A stretch of DNA of 21,276 nucleotides, from NCBI GenBank assembly GCA_964546835.1, contig CAZJKW010000026.1, forward strand, positions 1 to 21,276. The letters run 5' to 3'. Shown here one piece after another: positions 1 through 7,855 of this stretch (within the stretch, counting starts at the first letter, position 1; each line of letters begins with the position of its first letter). Source of the DNA: JAHCHL01 sp964546835 (GTDB lineage Bacteria > Armatimonadota > Fimbriimonadia > Fimbriimonadales > ATM1). The notes beneath the pieces were generated by a model, which was given only the letters and a program-made list of their open reading frames with translations, searched no databases and was not told the origin of the DNA. The position numbers were made by a program, and so were the translations under genes.

Positions 1-1291
1 AAATCGAAATTAGTCCTTTTATTTCTTCGTCATGAATCATGTTCATGATTTCTTGTGCCGTGTGTCCTTTTCTTGGGAGTTCAGTTTCAGGAATCCCCCA
101 TACGGAAGCAATGTAATCGCGATGTTCTTGGTTTTCTATGTCTCGATTGCCGGGGAGTTGATCGCATTTGTGTCCGTGTTCACGTCCTCCTTGACCATTT
201 CCTTGTCCAGTAATTGTCCCGTACCCGCACCCGGGTTTTCCGATTCTGCCAGTTGCTAAAACAATGTTGATACATGAAAGAACATTGTCAACCCCTTTTG
301 TATGGTGTTCAATTCCCCGCGCATGAAGCAAGAAACTTGTTTTTGCCTCACCCCATAATTTGGCCGCTTGTTCAATATCAGCAACCTGAACTCCGCAAAT
401 TTCAGAATATTCTTCAACGGATTTCGAAAGTGCAGATTTCTTTGTATCTTCCCAGCCTGAAGTGAAATTTTCGATAAAATCTAAGTTGATCAAATTTGTT
501 TCGATCATGACACTTAGGATTGCAGAAAACAGTGCGCTGTCCGTGCCTGGTCTTACAGGTAAATGAAGATCACATGTTCTTGCAAGTGGAGTTATGCGTG
601 GATCTACCATAATAAGTTTTGCGCCGCGATCTCGCGCTCTCCAAATGTAGTCAGTCGTAATCGGTGAACACTCAGCAACATTTGTTCCCGCACACAAAAT
701 AACATCCGCCAAAAGAATGTCGTCCCAATAATTCGCGGCCCTGTCAATACCAAACGCTTTTTTGTTCCCAGTTCCAGCACTAACCATACATAGTCTGCCG
801 TTATAATCCAATTCTGCCGTTTGTAAAGCAACTCTAGCAAACTTTCCGATTAAGTATGATTTTTCGTTAGTAAGCGACACTCCAGAAAGCATTGCAAATG
901 AGTTTTTGCCATATCGGTTTTGAATTCTTTTTATTTCAGATACGGTTTTTGAAAGGGCCATTTCCCAATTGGATTGAGAAAATCCTTTGCCTTCTTCCCG
1001 CATCAAAGGAGACTTAAGTCGATCGGGGTGATTACCCTGCATGTAACGTTTGACACCTTTTGGACAAAGTTTTCCTTTATTAAAGGGAAACTCCTCCCAG
1101 GGCTCAAAACCAATAACTTTGTTGTTGGTGACCTTTAACTGGATGCCACATTGTTGTCCGCAAAAACAGCAATGTGTTTTGACCAATTTTTCAGCATCGC
1201 CTCTACGGTTCCATCCTCCTGGTGGCTCGTAATTCAGCTTCGGTCCAAATTCTTTCTCCAACTGATCTAGCGGAATCGGGGGTTTTGCCAT
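1..1291 (-). CDS. nasA: NasA/NarB-type molybdopterin nitrate reductase (3' end cut off by window)
   Basis: The first 430 codons read open to the window edge from ATG at 1291. Visible residues: a [4Fe-4S] motif CxxCx3C...C at C41, C44, C48 and C76 (last Cys in LCPKG), and NGRLCMVSA with C168 as the likely cysteine ligand to molybdenum, as in the Nas/Nap class and unlike the Asp of NarG. It has no Tat signal, so it is probably a cytoplasmic bis-MGD enzyme reducing nitrate to nitrite. Family Nas/NarB proteins run about 700-900 residues, so roughly half is present. It diverges from the nitrate transporter at 1376 and shares its control region. There is no Shine-Dalgarno before the ATG, and the operator at 1325-1340 is centred exactly 41.5 bp upstream of the ATG, so a leaderless mRNA is possible. 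A formate-dehydrogenase-like substrate is less likely given the narK neighbours. Confidence 0.85.
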   Translation of the reverse strand, partial: MAKPPIPLDQLEKEFGPKLNYEPPGGWNRRGDAEKLVKTHCCFCGQQCGIQLKVTNNKVIGFEPWEEFPFNKGKLCPKGVKRYMQGNHPDRLKSPLMREEGKGFSQSNWEMALSKTVSEIKRIQNRYGKNSFAMLSGVSLTNEKSYLIGKFARVALQTAELDYNGRLCMVSAGTGNKKAFGIDRAANYWDDILLADVILCAGTNVAECSPITTDYIWRARDRGAKLIMVDPRITPLARTCDLHLPVRPGTDSALFSAILSVMIETNLINLDFIENFTSGWEDTKKSALSKSVEEYSEICGVQVADIEQAAKLWGEAKTSFLLHARGIEHHTKGVDNVLSCINIVLATGRIGKPGCGYGTITGQGNGQGGREHGHKCDQLPGNRDIENQEHRDYIASVWGIPETELPRKGHTAQEIMNMIHDEEIKGLISI

Positions 1292-1310
1292 ATTCGACTA
1301 GGTTACTCGG

Positions 1311-1326
1311 TATGACCCTAATCCTA
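1311..1326. promoter_or_regulatory. Degenerate Crp/Fnr-type operator (TATGA-N6-TCCTA)
   Basis: Inverted repeat with one mismatch to the TATGA-N6-TCATA pattern found at the other nitrate promoters. It shares its last two bases (TA) with the better site at 1325-1340. It lies between the divergent nasA-type gene and the narK-type gene. It may be an accessory site or chance similarity. Confidence 0.35.
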
Positions 1327-1340
1327 TGATAGGCGTCATG
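1325..1340. promoter_or_regulatory. Crp/Fnr-type operator between nasA and narK (TATGA-N6-TCATG)
   Basis: Contains the TGA-N6-TCA core of Crp/Fnr-family sites with half-sites TATGA and TCATG. The centre (1332.5) is 41.5 bp from the nasA-type ATG (1291) and 43.5 bp from the narK ATG (1376). A -10-like TATTCT lies at 1363-1368, 30.5 bp from the centre on the narK side. It could activate both divergent genes. Pattern and spacing are seen in the sequence; binding is inferred. Confidence 0.6.
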
Positions 1341-1375
1341 GATTGCATGAGGTGAAAACGAATATTCTTTGCGAT

Positions 1376-2857
1376 ATGAGCAGTAAAGGAAATGCAAACC
1401 GAATTTTGTTAATGAACACGTTAGCGTTCACTGTATGTTTTGCGATTTGGACCATGTATGGTGTGCTGATTACTTTTCTAGTCGACAACCGGTATCTAAT
1501 TATTGACAAAGCGCAGATAGGTTGGCTCATCGGTATTCCGATTCTCACAGGCTCGATCATGAGACTTCCCGTTGGTCTCCTGACAGATCGGTTCGGGGGT
1601 AAGCCTGTCTACTTTGGGGTCATGGTGTTTACCGGGTTGTCCCTGTTTATCACCAGTCAAGTTTCTAACTTCGCAGGATTCATGGTTGCCGGACTGCTTT
1701 TTGGAATTAGCGGTGCCTCCTTTGCAGTTGGGATTGCCTATTCCTCTTTGTTTTTTCCGAAAGAAAAACAAGGCACAGCACTTGGGATTTTTGGAATGGG
1801 CAATGCGGGTTCAGCGATTACTACTTTAGCGGCCCCTACATTACTGAAGAACTTTACAAACAGTGGCCAGAACATTGAAGGCTGGCGGCAACTTCCGATG
1901 TTCTACGGAGTTGCAGTCTTAATAATGGCCATCCTGTTTTGGATTACGACAATAAACAAAAAAGCCGATGACGCAGGTCAAAAGAGTTTGTCCCAAATGC
2001 TAGCTCCATTAAAAGATGTTCGGGTTTGGCGATTTGGAATGTACTACTTCTTGGTATTTGGAGCATTTGTAGCATTGGCCCAATGGCTGGTTCCTTACTA
2101 CCTAAATGTGTACGGGATGACATTGGCAATGGCCGGGTTGTTGGCATCTGTTTTTTCTCTTCCTTCAGGCGTAATTCGAGCATTAGGAGGGTGGGCGAGC
2201 GACAAATTTGGTGCCAGAACTACCATGTATTGGGTGCTCACATCTTGTGCACTCTTCTTTTTGCTTTTGGTAGCGCCGCGAATGGACATTCGATCTCCTG
2301 GAGAAGGGATCATGGCGGAAAGGGCAGGCAAAGTCGAGGCGGTAACTTCCGACTCCATAACTGTTAACTCAAACGGTGAAATCAAAAAGTACGCACTCAA
2401 GAAAGAAGTTGAGCTTGACCCCAAGAAAATGGAAGAGGGCGTGCTTGCTCTACCGACATTCAGAAGTTGGCAAGTACCATCGGTCGAGGTCGGTCAGGAA
2501 GTAAAGAAAAAAGAACTTGTTGCTAAAGGGGTTACACACGTATATTTCCAAGCGAACGTGTGGGTGTTTACTGCAATCGTGTTTCTAGCCGGCATCATGA
2601 TGGGTATTGGCAAAGCGGCAGTTTATAAGCACATTCCTGAGTATTTCCCGAAAGACGTGGGAGTCGTAGGTGGAATTGTAGGCGTGATTGGCGGCCTGGG
2701 AGGGTTCTTCTGCCCAATATTGTTCGGCTATTTGCTGAAATTAACGGGACTATGGACATCCTGCTGGTTGTTCCTCGCCATTATCAGCATTCTCTGCTTG
2801 GTATGGATGCATTTAGTAATTCTTAGGATGACTAAGGGAATGACTTCCAGCCATTAA
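1376..2857 (+). CDS. narK: NarK-type nitrate/nitrite transporter with an extra extracytoplasmic insert
   Basis: Major facilitator protein of 493 residues with 12 predicted membrane helices. It carries the NarK hallmarks: substrate-binding arginines in helix 2 (SIMRLPVG, about R63) and helix 8 (GVIRALGG, about R268), and glycine-rich nitrate signatures in helix 5 (GIFGMGNAGS) and helix 11 (GGIVGVIGGLGG). Between helices 9 and 10 is an unusual hydrophilic, beta-rich insert of about 90 residues (nt 2276-2548), placed outside the membrane by topology. Expected role: nitrate uptake or nitrate/nitrite exchange. The frame is open upstream to TTG 1343 and GTG 1352. ATG 1376 is preferred because the operator (1325-1340) and -10-like TATTCT (1363-1368) would put the transcript start at about 1375. 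There is no Shine-Dalgarno. A second narK follows after an 80-nt gap that holds its own operator. Confidence 0.88.
   Translation: MSSKGNANRILLMNTLAFTVCFAIWTMYGVLITFLVDNRYLIIDKAQIGWLIGIPILTGSIMRLPVGLLTDRFGGKPVYFGVMVFTGLSLFITSQVSNFAGFMVAGLLFGISGASFAVGIAYSSLFFPKEKQGTALGIFGMGNAGSAITTLAAPTLLKNFTNSGQNIEGWRQLPMFYGVAVLIMAILFWITTINKKADDAGQKSLSQMLAPLKDVRVWRFGMYYFLVFGAFVALAQWLVPYYLNVYGMTLAMAGLLASVFSLPSGVIRALGGWASDKFGARTTMYWVLTSCALFFLLLVAPRMDIRSPGEGIMAERAGKVEAVTSDSITVNSNGEIKKYALKKEVELDPKKMEEGVLALPTFRSWQVPSVEVGQEVKKKELVAKGVTHVYFQANVWVFTAIVFLAGIMMGIGKAAVYKHIPEYFPKDVGVVGGIVGVIGGLGGFFCPILFGYLLKLTGLWTSCWLFLAIISILCLVWMHLVILRMTKGMTSSH
2276..2548 (+). other. Extracytoplasmic insert domain inside the first NarK
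   Basis: About 90 residues, rich in Lys, Glu and Val with little hydrophobic run length, interrupting the usual short loop between helices 9 and 10. Alternating short strands such as GKVEAVTSDSITV and SVEVGQEVKKKELV suggest a small beta-barrel or lipoyl-like fold. No catalytic motif was recognised. Boundaries are estimated from the ends of helices 9 and 10. Confidence 0.6.
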
Positions 2858-2873
2858 GTCGGGTCTCTTGCAA

Positions 2874-2889
2874 TATGACTCTCGTCATG
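2874..2889. promoter_or_regulatory. Crp/Fnr-type operator before second narK (TATGA-N6-TCATG)
   Basis: TGA-N6-TCA core with half-sites TATGA and TCATG, centre 2881.5. A -10-like AAAAAT starts at 2911, exactly 29.5 bp from the centre, the class II geometry. The predicted transcript start is about 2923, just before the GAGGAG ribosome-binding site at 2924-2929. This suggests the second transporter can be transcribed independently of the first. Confidence 0.6.
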
Positions 2890-2937
2890 GATTTACATAG
2901 AAAGTGGCGCAAAAATGAGAATTGAGGAGCAATTGAA

Positions 2938-4263
2938 TTGAAACCCGGTCAAAAATCTTCTACATTATCTGAATGGCAACCAAACGAACCTGAATTTTGG
3001 GAAAACACGGCAAAACCGATTGCTTGGAAGACTTTGTGGATAACCACTTTCTGCTTGATCCTCAGTTTCAGTACCTGGTTCATGGTCAGTGCTATCGTTG
3101 TCAAACTGAGTGGAATTGGATTTAAGTTTGATAAGAGTCAGTTGTTTTGGCTTAATGCAATGCCTGGGTTAGCTGCTGGCACGTTGCGAATTGTTCACAC
3201 TTTCTTAATTCCGATATTTGGAACGCGAACTACCATCGCTGTCAGTACATTGTTGCTGCTAATTCCTGCAATTGGTTGGGGGATGGCGGTATCGAATCCC
3301 GAAACGAGCTACTCGACCTTTATGGTTCTTGCTTTTCTTGCAGGCCTTGGGGGTGGAAATTTCAGTTCCTTCATGCCAAGCACTTCTTTGTTCTTTCCAA
3401 AAAAACTGCAAGGGACTGCGCTAGGGATTCAAGCAGGCATTGGAAATTTTGGCGTTTCGGTTGTTCAGTTCTTGGTTCCGGTTGTAATTGGATTGGCCCT
3501 GGTAGGAAGCAGTCAACATTTTTCAGATAAAAAAACAAACGCCGATATTTATCTTCAAAATGCAGCATTTGTATGGATTCCCTTCATTATTATTGGTGCA
3601 ATTTTGGCTTGGTTTGGATTGAAGCGCGTTCCGGTAACTGCAAATTTTAGAGAACAGCTTGACATATTCAAGGACAAACACACTTGGTTTATGACAAGTT
3701 TGTATATTATGACATTTGGTTCTTTTAGCGGATTTGCCGCAGTTTTTCCGCTGCTTATCAAGGAAACATATGGCAAATTCCCAGATGGGCCGGAACCTTT
3801 AAAGTATGCGTTTTTGGGACCGTTGATCGGTGCAACTATTCGCGCACTTTGCGGACCGGTTGCGGACAAATTTGGTGGCGCAAGAGTCACAATGGTTAGC
3901 GGATTGGGATTACTTGCCTGTGCAATTGGAATCACACAATTCACGCATCCAACGGACATGTCTACATGGGGCGGGTTCTTGTGGTGCATGTTAGGGTTGT
4001 TCTTTTTTAGCGGAATTGGAAATGCATCCACCTTTAAGCAAATGCCGATGATATTCCCACCACGCCAAGCAGGCGGGGTCATCGGGTGGACGTCTGCCAT
4101 TGCGGCGTACGGTCCATTTCTATTTTCTGTATCATTCGGAGCAATCATCGCGAAAACCGGTAACGGCACAATGTTCTTCTACTATGCTTCTGCATTTTAT
4201 GCGGCGAATATCTTGCTTAACTGGTGGTTTTATTCACGCAAGAACGCAGAAAAACGTTGCTAA
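2938..4263 (+). CDS. narK: NarK-type nitrate/nitrite transporter, second paralog
   Basis: Major facilitator protein of 441 residues with 12 predicted helices and a cytoplasmic N-terminal extension of about 30 residues. NarK features: helix-2 arginine in GTLRIVHTF (R84), helix-8 arginine in TIRALCGPV (R302), and glycine-rich signatures in helix 5 (GIQAGIGNFG) and helix 11 (GGVIGWTSAIAAYG). It differs clearly from the first NarK and lacks its insert. NarK1/NarK2-type pairs in other nitrate respirers (sometimes fused) split nitrate uptake and nitrate/nitrite antiport. The start is TTG at 2938, supported by GAGGAG at 2924-2929 eight bases upstream; no in-frame ATG lies nearby. Its stop overlaps by 4 bp the stop of the convergent PLP decarboxylase, leaving no room for a terminator hairpin. 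Confidence 0.9.
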   Translation: MKPGQKSSTLSEWQPNEPEFWENTAKPIAWKTLWITTFCLILSFSTWFMVSAIVVKLSGIGFKFDKSQLFWLNAMPGLAAGTLRIVHTFLIPIFGTRTTIAVSTLLLLIPAIGWGMAVSNPETSYSTFMVLAFLAGLGGGNFSSFMPSTSLFFPKKLQGTALGIQAGIGNFGVSVVQFLVPVVIGLALVGSSQHFSDKKTNADIYLQNAAFVWIPFIIIGAILAWFGLKRVPVTANFREQLDIFKDKHTWFMTSLYIMTFGSFSGFAAVFPLLIKETYGKFPDGPEPLKYAFLGPLIGATIRALCGPVADKFGGARVTMVSGLGLLACAIGITQFTHPTDMSTWGGFLWCMLGLFFFSGIGNASTFKQMPMIFPPRQAGGVIGWTSAIAAYGPFLFSVSFGAIIAKTGNGTMFFYYASAFYAANILLNWWFYSRKNAEKRC

Positions 4264-6173
4264 CCGTTTGCCTCTTGATTAGCAATTGTTTCATCTGCTA
4301 CTCGGAAGAGCTCTTCGACAAGTTCTCCCAAGAAGTAACGGTTCTTTTGTTTTGAAAGTTCGTACCACGGGTTCATCAATACACAGCGCAAAAGAAAGAC
4401 ACCTTCAACCTCGTAATCTTCATAAGTGGAACCCATTCTAGTCAAAAAATCAGATACTGCGTCACGACCATATTGGCTTGAATTAAGTTTAGTTCTGCTG
4501 ACAAAGAATTTTTGGCCATACATTCGATTGTTCGACTCATCAATAACTGTGAACCGATCATATATATTTTGATTAATCTGATTGATATGTTTGAGCGAAA
4601 TCTTGTTGTTCGTTGGCCTAAACGCGAAACAAACAACATTTGATCCCGGTGAAGCCAGTGGAACTGCAATTGACTTCAGTTTCGGGTTCATTTCCGGCGC
4701 AATCAAGAGCAAGGAGTGAAGTTCACATGCATTTCGAATTGTTTGCTTTACGAGTTGCCCATGGCCCTCATTGTCAAGAGGAATTAGAGTGTGACTAAGC
4801 CAAACTGCTGCTGCTGCTGCTCCGGGCTTGCTTCCTTCAAAAACGTAAACACCAATTGCTTGGTTGTCTCTTTCTTCTTCCAGGCTTCTGACATTTGTTT
4901 CAATGTATGCTGCCTCTTGTCGCAAAAGAGGTTTAACTAAATTGGTCTTGAAACAGATCGCTCCTGCAGGATAGGGCACATATCCCAATTTGTGCGGATC
5001 AATCGTTACTGAATCAACTTGACCCATTGTTTCAAGTGCATCACAAGCGTGATTCTCGGGCAAAGATATGTCCAAATCCAAGTCCTTGTCAAACAGACGA
5101 GTTCGTGTTTTTCGTTCACCCAATCCAATTTTTGATGGAACAGTGAGAGTGCGAAGGTATCCGCCAAAAGCACCATCCACGTGAAGCCAAAAACCATTTT
5201 CACCCGATTCAGTCATCCTATTCCGTAATTGGAGGACTTCATTAATCGGATCAATAGCACCTTCTTCGGTTGAACCAACCACTGAAACTACAGCAATGAT
5301 TCTTGATTCAGATTTTGTTTTATCGAGTATTTCTGAAAGTGCATCCATCCTCATTCGAAAGTCTTTATCAACTGGCACAGACATCAAGTTTTTTCTGCCG
5401 ATTCCAAGGACATCCAAAATCTTCTCGAAACTGTAGTGATGACTCTCCGGAACCAAAATTACTGGGCGAAGACTGTCTTTCTTTGAAACTTCGTGAAGTC
5501 CATTTTCAACAATGCAGTAATCTGAAGACTTATAACTCTCAATTACTTCAAGCATATTGATTCCTCTTTCTCTTGCTTCACAAAAAATATCTGCAAATTC
5601 CTGCAAATGGTGCTGAGGCAATGTGCAAATGCGGCCAGATGATAAACCGAGGTTTTGTCGCATTTGAATATTCACTTTTGGCAAATATGCAACTGTTCTT
5701 GCAACCCAAAGTGCTTCCAAATTTGCGACGGTTCCACCACCAGTCAAGTGCGTCCATGAAGACTTGTCGAATCCAATCATATTTGAAATAAGTCGACAGG
5801 CTTCGAGTTCAAGTCGCACTGTTACAGGAGCGGCTTCACGAGAAACGTTGTTTGGATTGTAAAGCATTGCGGCAATGTATCCTGCAATGCTAGGCAACGT
5901 CTGTTCTGAAATCATATGCGCCGCATAGCGAGGACTGTGAAACGGAAAGTCTGCTTTTAGTTTGGCAAGCAACTCGGTAAGTTTGTCTTCAAAGGAGTCC
6001 TGAAACGGCAAAGTAGATTTGCGTAATGAGGCATCAATAACCATTCCGTCATCAGGAAAATAGTTTCTTCGCCAAGAATAATAATCCTGAAAAATCCGAT
6101 GGATTAGCGATTCAAACCAATCGCCATTTTCTGCTTTTGGTCCTGCAAACCAGCCCTGATATTCGCTGTTCAT
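4260..6173 (-). CDS. PLP-dependent group II decarboxylase, tyrosine-decarboxylase-like
   Basis: Protein of 637 residues in the aromatic/acidic amino-acid decarboxylase superfamily. Visible motifs: HVDGAFGG (D333 would bind the PLP pyridine nitrogen) and SVTIDPHKLGY with K395 as the Schiff-base lysine. The N-terminus (GPKAENGDWF), VVGSTEEGA, EGSKPGAAAA and the C-terminal LRCVLMNP stretch closely recall Enterococcus-type tyrosine decarboxylases (about 620 residues) from memory, so an aromatic amine product with CO2 release is the best guess. The substrate cannot be fixed from sequence. It is the last gene of the nitrate operon; its ATG overlaps the stop of cytochrome b by 4 nt (ATGA), implying translational coupling. 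Its presence beside electron-transfer genes is unexpected. A short GCA run encodes the alanines near nt 4806. Confidence 0.85.
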   Translation of the reverse strand: MNSEYQGWFAGPKAENGDWFESLIHRIFQDYYSWRRNYFPDDGMVIDASLRKSTLPFQDSFEDKLTELLAKLKADFPFHSPRYAAHMISEQTLPSIAGYIAAMLYNPNNVSREAAPVTVRLELEACRLISNMIGFDKSSWTHLTGGGTVANLEALWVARTVAYLPKVNIQMRQNLGLSSGRICTLPQHHLQEFADIFCEARERGINMLEVIESYKSSDYCIVENGLHEVSKKDSLRPVILVPESHHYSFEKILDVLGIGRKNLMSVPVDKDFRMRMDALSEILDKTKSESRIIAVVSVVGSTEEGAIDPINEVLQLRNRMTESGENGFWLHVDGAFGGYLRTLTVPSKIGLGERKTRTRLFDKDLDLDISLPENHACDALETMGQVDSVTIDPHKLGYVPYPAGAICFKTNLVKPLLRQEAAYIETNVRSLEEERDNQAIGVYVFEGSKPGAAAAAVWLSHTLIPLDNEGHGQLVKQTIRNACELHSLLLIAPEMNPKLKSIAVPLASPGSNVVCFAFRPTNNKISLKHINQINQNIYDRFTVIDESNNRMYGQKFFVSRTKLNSSQYGRDAVSDFLTRMGSTYEDYEVEGVFLLRCVLMNPWYELSKQKNRYFLGELVEELFRVADETIANQEANG

Positions 6174-7357
6174 TCCGCTGCAAGTGAAGAGCCCACATGT
6201 GGTTTTGCATGAACCGGTGTTTCAATTATTCCTTTTAATGTCATGAGCCCTATAAACAAAATGATCGCAACTCCGGAGATCATCACCCAACCTCGCTTTG
6301 CGGGATGACGGGAATTGGACCGATCCAACCATGGAAGTAATACCATGCCGATTGAAATGAGACCAGGAATTCCGATTGTTGCTACGGTTTCATATCCGGG
6401 CGGCATAATTTTCAGGAGCTCATATAATCCAAGAAAATACCATTCAGGGCGTGGTGCAAAGTCAGTACCGGTAGGGTCTGCTATTGCCTCCAATGCCGGC
6501 GGAAATCCAATTGCCAGATAGAACAAAATACCAAGTCCTGCTACAACAACTATCGCATCTTTAAACAACTGGTTTGGAAAGAAAGGTTGTGGCTTCCCTT
6601 TTTGCGGAATTACTGGACCTGCTATGTGATGTCTTCTGACCAAATACAAGTGAATGCCAATCAAGGCGATTAGCGTTGCCGGCAAAATCATTACGTGTAT
6701 CGCATAGAAGCGTGTGAGAGTTAATGCACCAACTTCTTCTCCTCCACGAATCAACACCATTAAGTCGTGCCCAATTACCGGAACTGTCGCGGCAATTCGA
6801 GTTCCGACAACTGTAGCCCAATATGCCTTTTGGTCCCAAGGCAGCAAGTATCCGGTAAAAGAAAATCCTAAAATCACTTGAAAAATCAGTACACCTGCAA
6901 CCCATGTTAACTCTCTTGGTTTTTTGTAAGAACCCCAAAAGAAAACTCTCAAAGTATGCAAAACCATTGCAACAACTATGCAAGACGAGCCCCAAACATG
7001 TAGTCCCCTAATAAGAGACCCTGCAGTTACTTCGTACGTGATGTGTTTGACAGAATCAAAGGAAGTTTGTGGTGATGGACTGTAATACATTGCCAAAAGA
7101 ATTCCTGTAAAAAACTGAAATGCAAGAAGTGTCAACAACAGGTTTCCTAATGTTTGCCACCAACCGACCCCAGGTGGCATCGGTTCATCTAGATTCTTTC
7201 GTACGAAGCCCCACCATCCAAGTCTTAACTCAAGCCAATCTTTGATTCCGGGACGGTCTCGTGACAACTTGTCAGCAGGATCAACAACGGGAGTTGAATT
7301 TACAGATGGTCGCTCTTCGGTTTCAAATGATTTGTTGCCCGGTGGTCCCTTTATCAT
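6170..7357 (-). CDS. Cytochrome b of a Rieske/cyt b complex (b6 fused to subunit IV)
   Basis: Membrane protein of 395 residues with about 8 helices. Haem-ligand histidines: H120/H134 (HX13H) and H221/H236 (HX14H; the 14-residue spacing is typical of b6 rather than mitochondrial-type b). The quinol-oxidation motif PEWY (304-307) lies in the subunit-IV-like second half, so b6 and subunit IV are fused in one chain. No haem c motif is present. The soluble N-terminal 45 residues are hydrophilic. Role: oxidises quinol, sending one electron to the Rieske protein and one across the membrane through two b haems. It lies 4 nt downstream of the Rieske gene and overlaps the PLP decarboxylase start. Being in one operon with NarG/H-like subunits suggests it feeds that enzyme. 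Confidence 0.93.
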   Translation of the reverse strand: MIKGPPGNKSFETEERPSVNSTPVVDPADKLSRDRPGIKDWLELRLGWWGFVRKNLDEPMPPGVGWWQTLGNLLLTLLAFQFFTGILLAMYYSPSPQTSFDSVKHITYEVTAGSLIRGLHVWGSSCIVVAMVLHTLRVFFWGSYKKPRELTWVAGVLIFQVILGFSFTGYLLPWDQKAYWATVVGTRIAATVPVIGHDLMVLIRGGEEVGALTLTRFYAIHVMILPATLIALIGIHLYLVRRHHIAGPVIPQKGKPQPFFPNQLFKDAIVVVAGLGILFYLAIGFPPALEAIADPTGTDFAPRPEWYFLGLYELLKIMPPGYETVATIGIPGLISIGMVLLPWLDRSNSRHPAKRGWVMISGVAIILFIGLMTLKGIIETPVHAKPHVGSSLAAE

Positions 7358-7361
7358 TGAT

Positions 7362-7841
7362 TTACACCTGCTTACTGATAAGAATTCGTCCGTTTTCTTG
7401 CTTAACTTTGTGTTGTACTAATCCGGAAGGAGGCGGTCCTGATACAACGTCACCGTCTTCACCAAAAACTCCGCCATGACAAGGACAAAAATACCGTCGT
7501 TTATCATTTTGGAATTTGACTCTGCATCCCAAATGTGTGCATGCGGGATCAAAGCACATCAATCCGGACTCACTGCGAAACAGAAAAACAGAGTATCTGC
7601 GATCGACCATTTGGTATCCATCGTAAACTTTAAGCACATAATTGACTTCTCTTGTTTCTCCAATTGCAATTTCGTCGGCACCAATAATATCTATCCATGA
7701 TTCATTAGTTTTACGACTAAGCGGAGCAAGCACAAATCTGGCACCTGGAACAAGCAACGCAAAGGCAACTGCTCCATTAATGATTGTTACCAACCAACCG
7801 AGCATTTTCCTTCTACTTATTTCAACCGGTTCTTCACTCAT
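7362..7841 (-). CDS. Rieske [2Fe-2S] protein
   Basis: Protein of 159 residues. The N-terminus SRRKMLGW followed by a hydrophobic segment (about 15-37) is a Tat-type signal anchor, placing the cluster domain outside the cytoplasm. Cluster motifs: CTHLGC (C101 and H103 ligands, C106 disulfide) and CPCHGG (C119 and H122 ligands, C121 disulfide), followed by GPPPSGL, the usual proline loop. It accepts electrons from quinol at cytochrome b and passes them to a c-type haem, here plausibly the cytochrome c domain of the preceding gene product. A good ribosome-binding site (AAAGGA) lies about 7 nt before the ATG in the 14-nt gap after that gene. Confidence 0.95.
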   Translation of the reverse strand: MSEEPVEISRRKMLGWLVTIINGAVAFALLVPGARFVLAPLSRKTNESWIDIIGADEIAIGETREVNYVLKVYDGYQMVDRRYSVFLFRSESGLMCFDPACTHLGCRVKFQNDKRRYFCPCHGGVFGEDGDVVSGPPPSGLVQHKVKQENGRILISKQV

Positions 7842-7855
7842 ATCTATGTCCTTTC

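Noticed and set aside
2915..2941. Mini-ORF ATG to TGA (9 codons) overlapping the second narK start, like an upstream leader peptide
   Set aside because: It contains the GAGGAG site itself and has no ribosome-binding site of its own; most likely chance.
4255..4270. Search for a terminator between the convergent narK and decarboxylase genes
   Set aside because: The genes overlap by 4 bp at their stops and no GC-rich hairpin with a T-run is visible; the same holds at 16245-16263.
4806..4826. CTG trinucleotide run in the PLP decarboxylase gene
   Set aside because: It encodes an alanine stretch in a conserved GAAAA region; too short to treat as a variable repeat.
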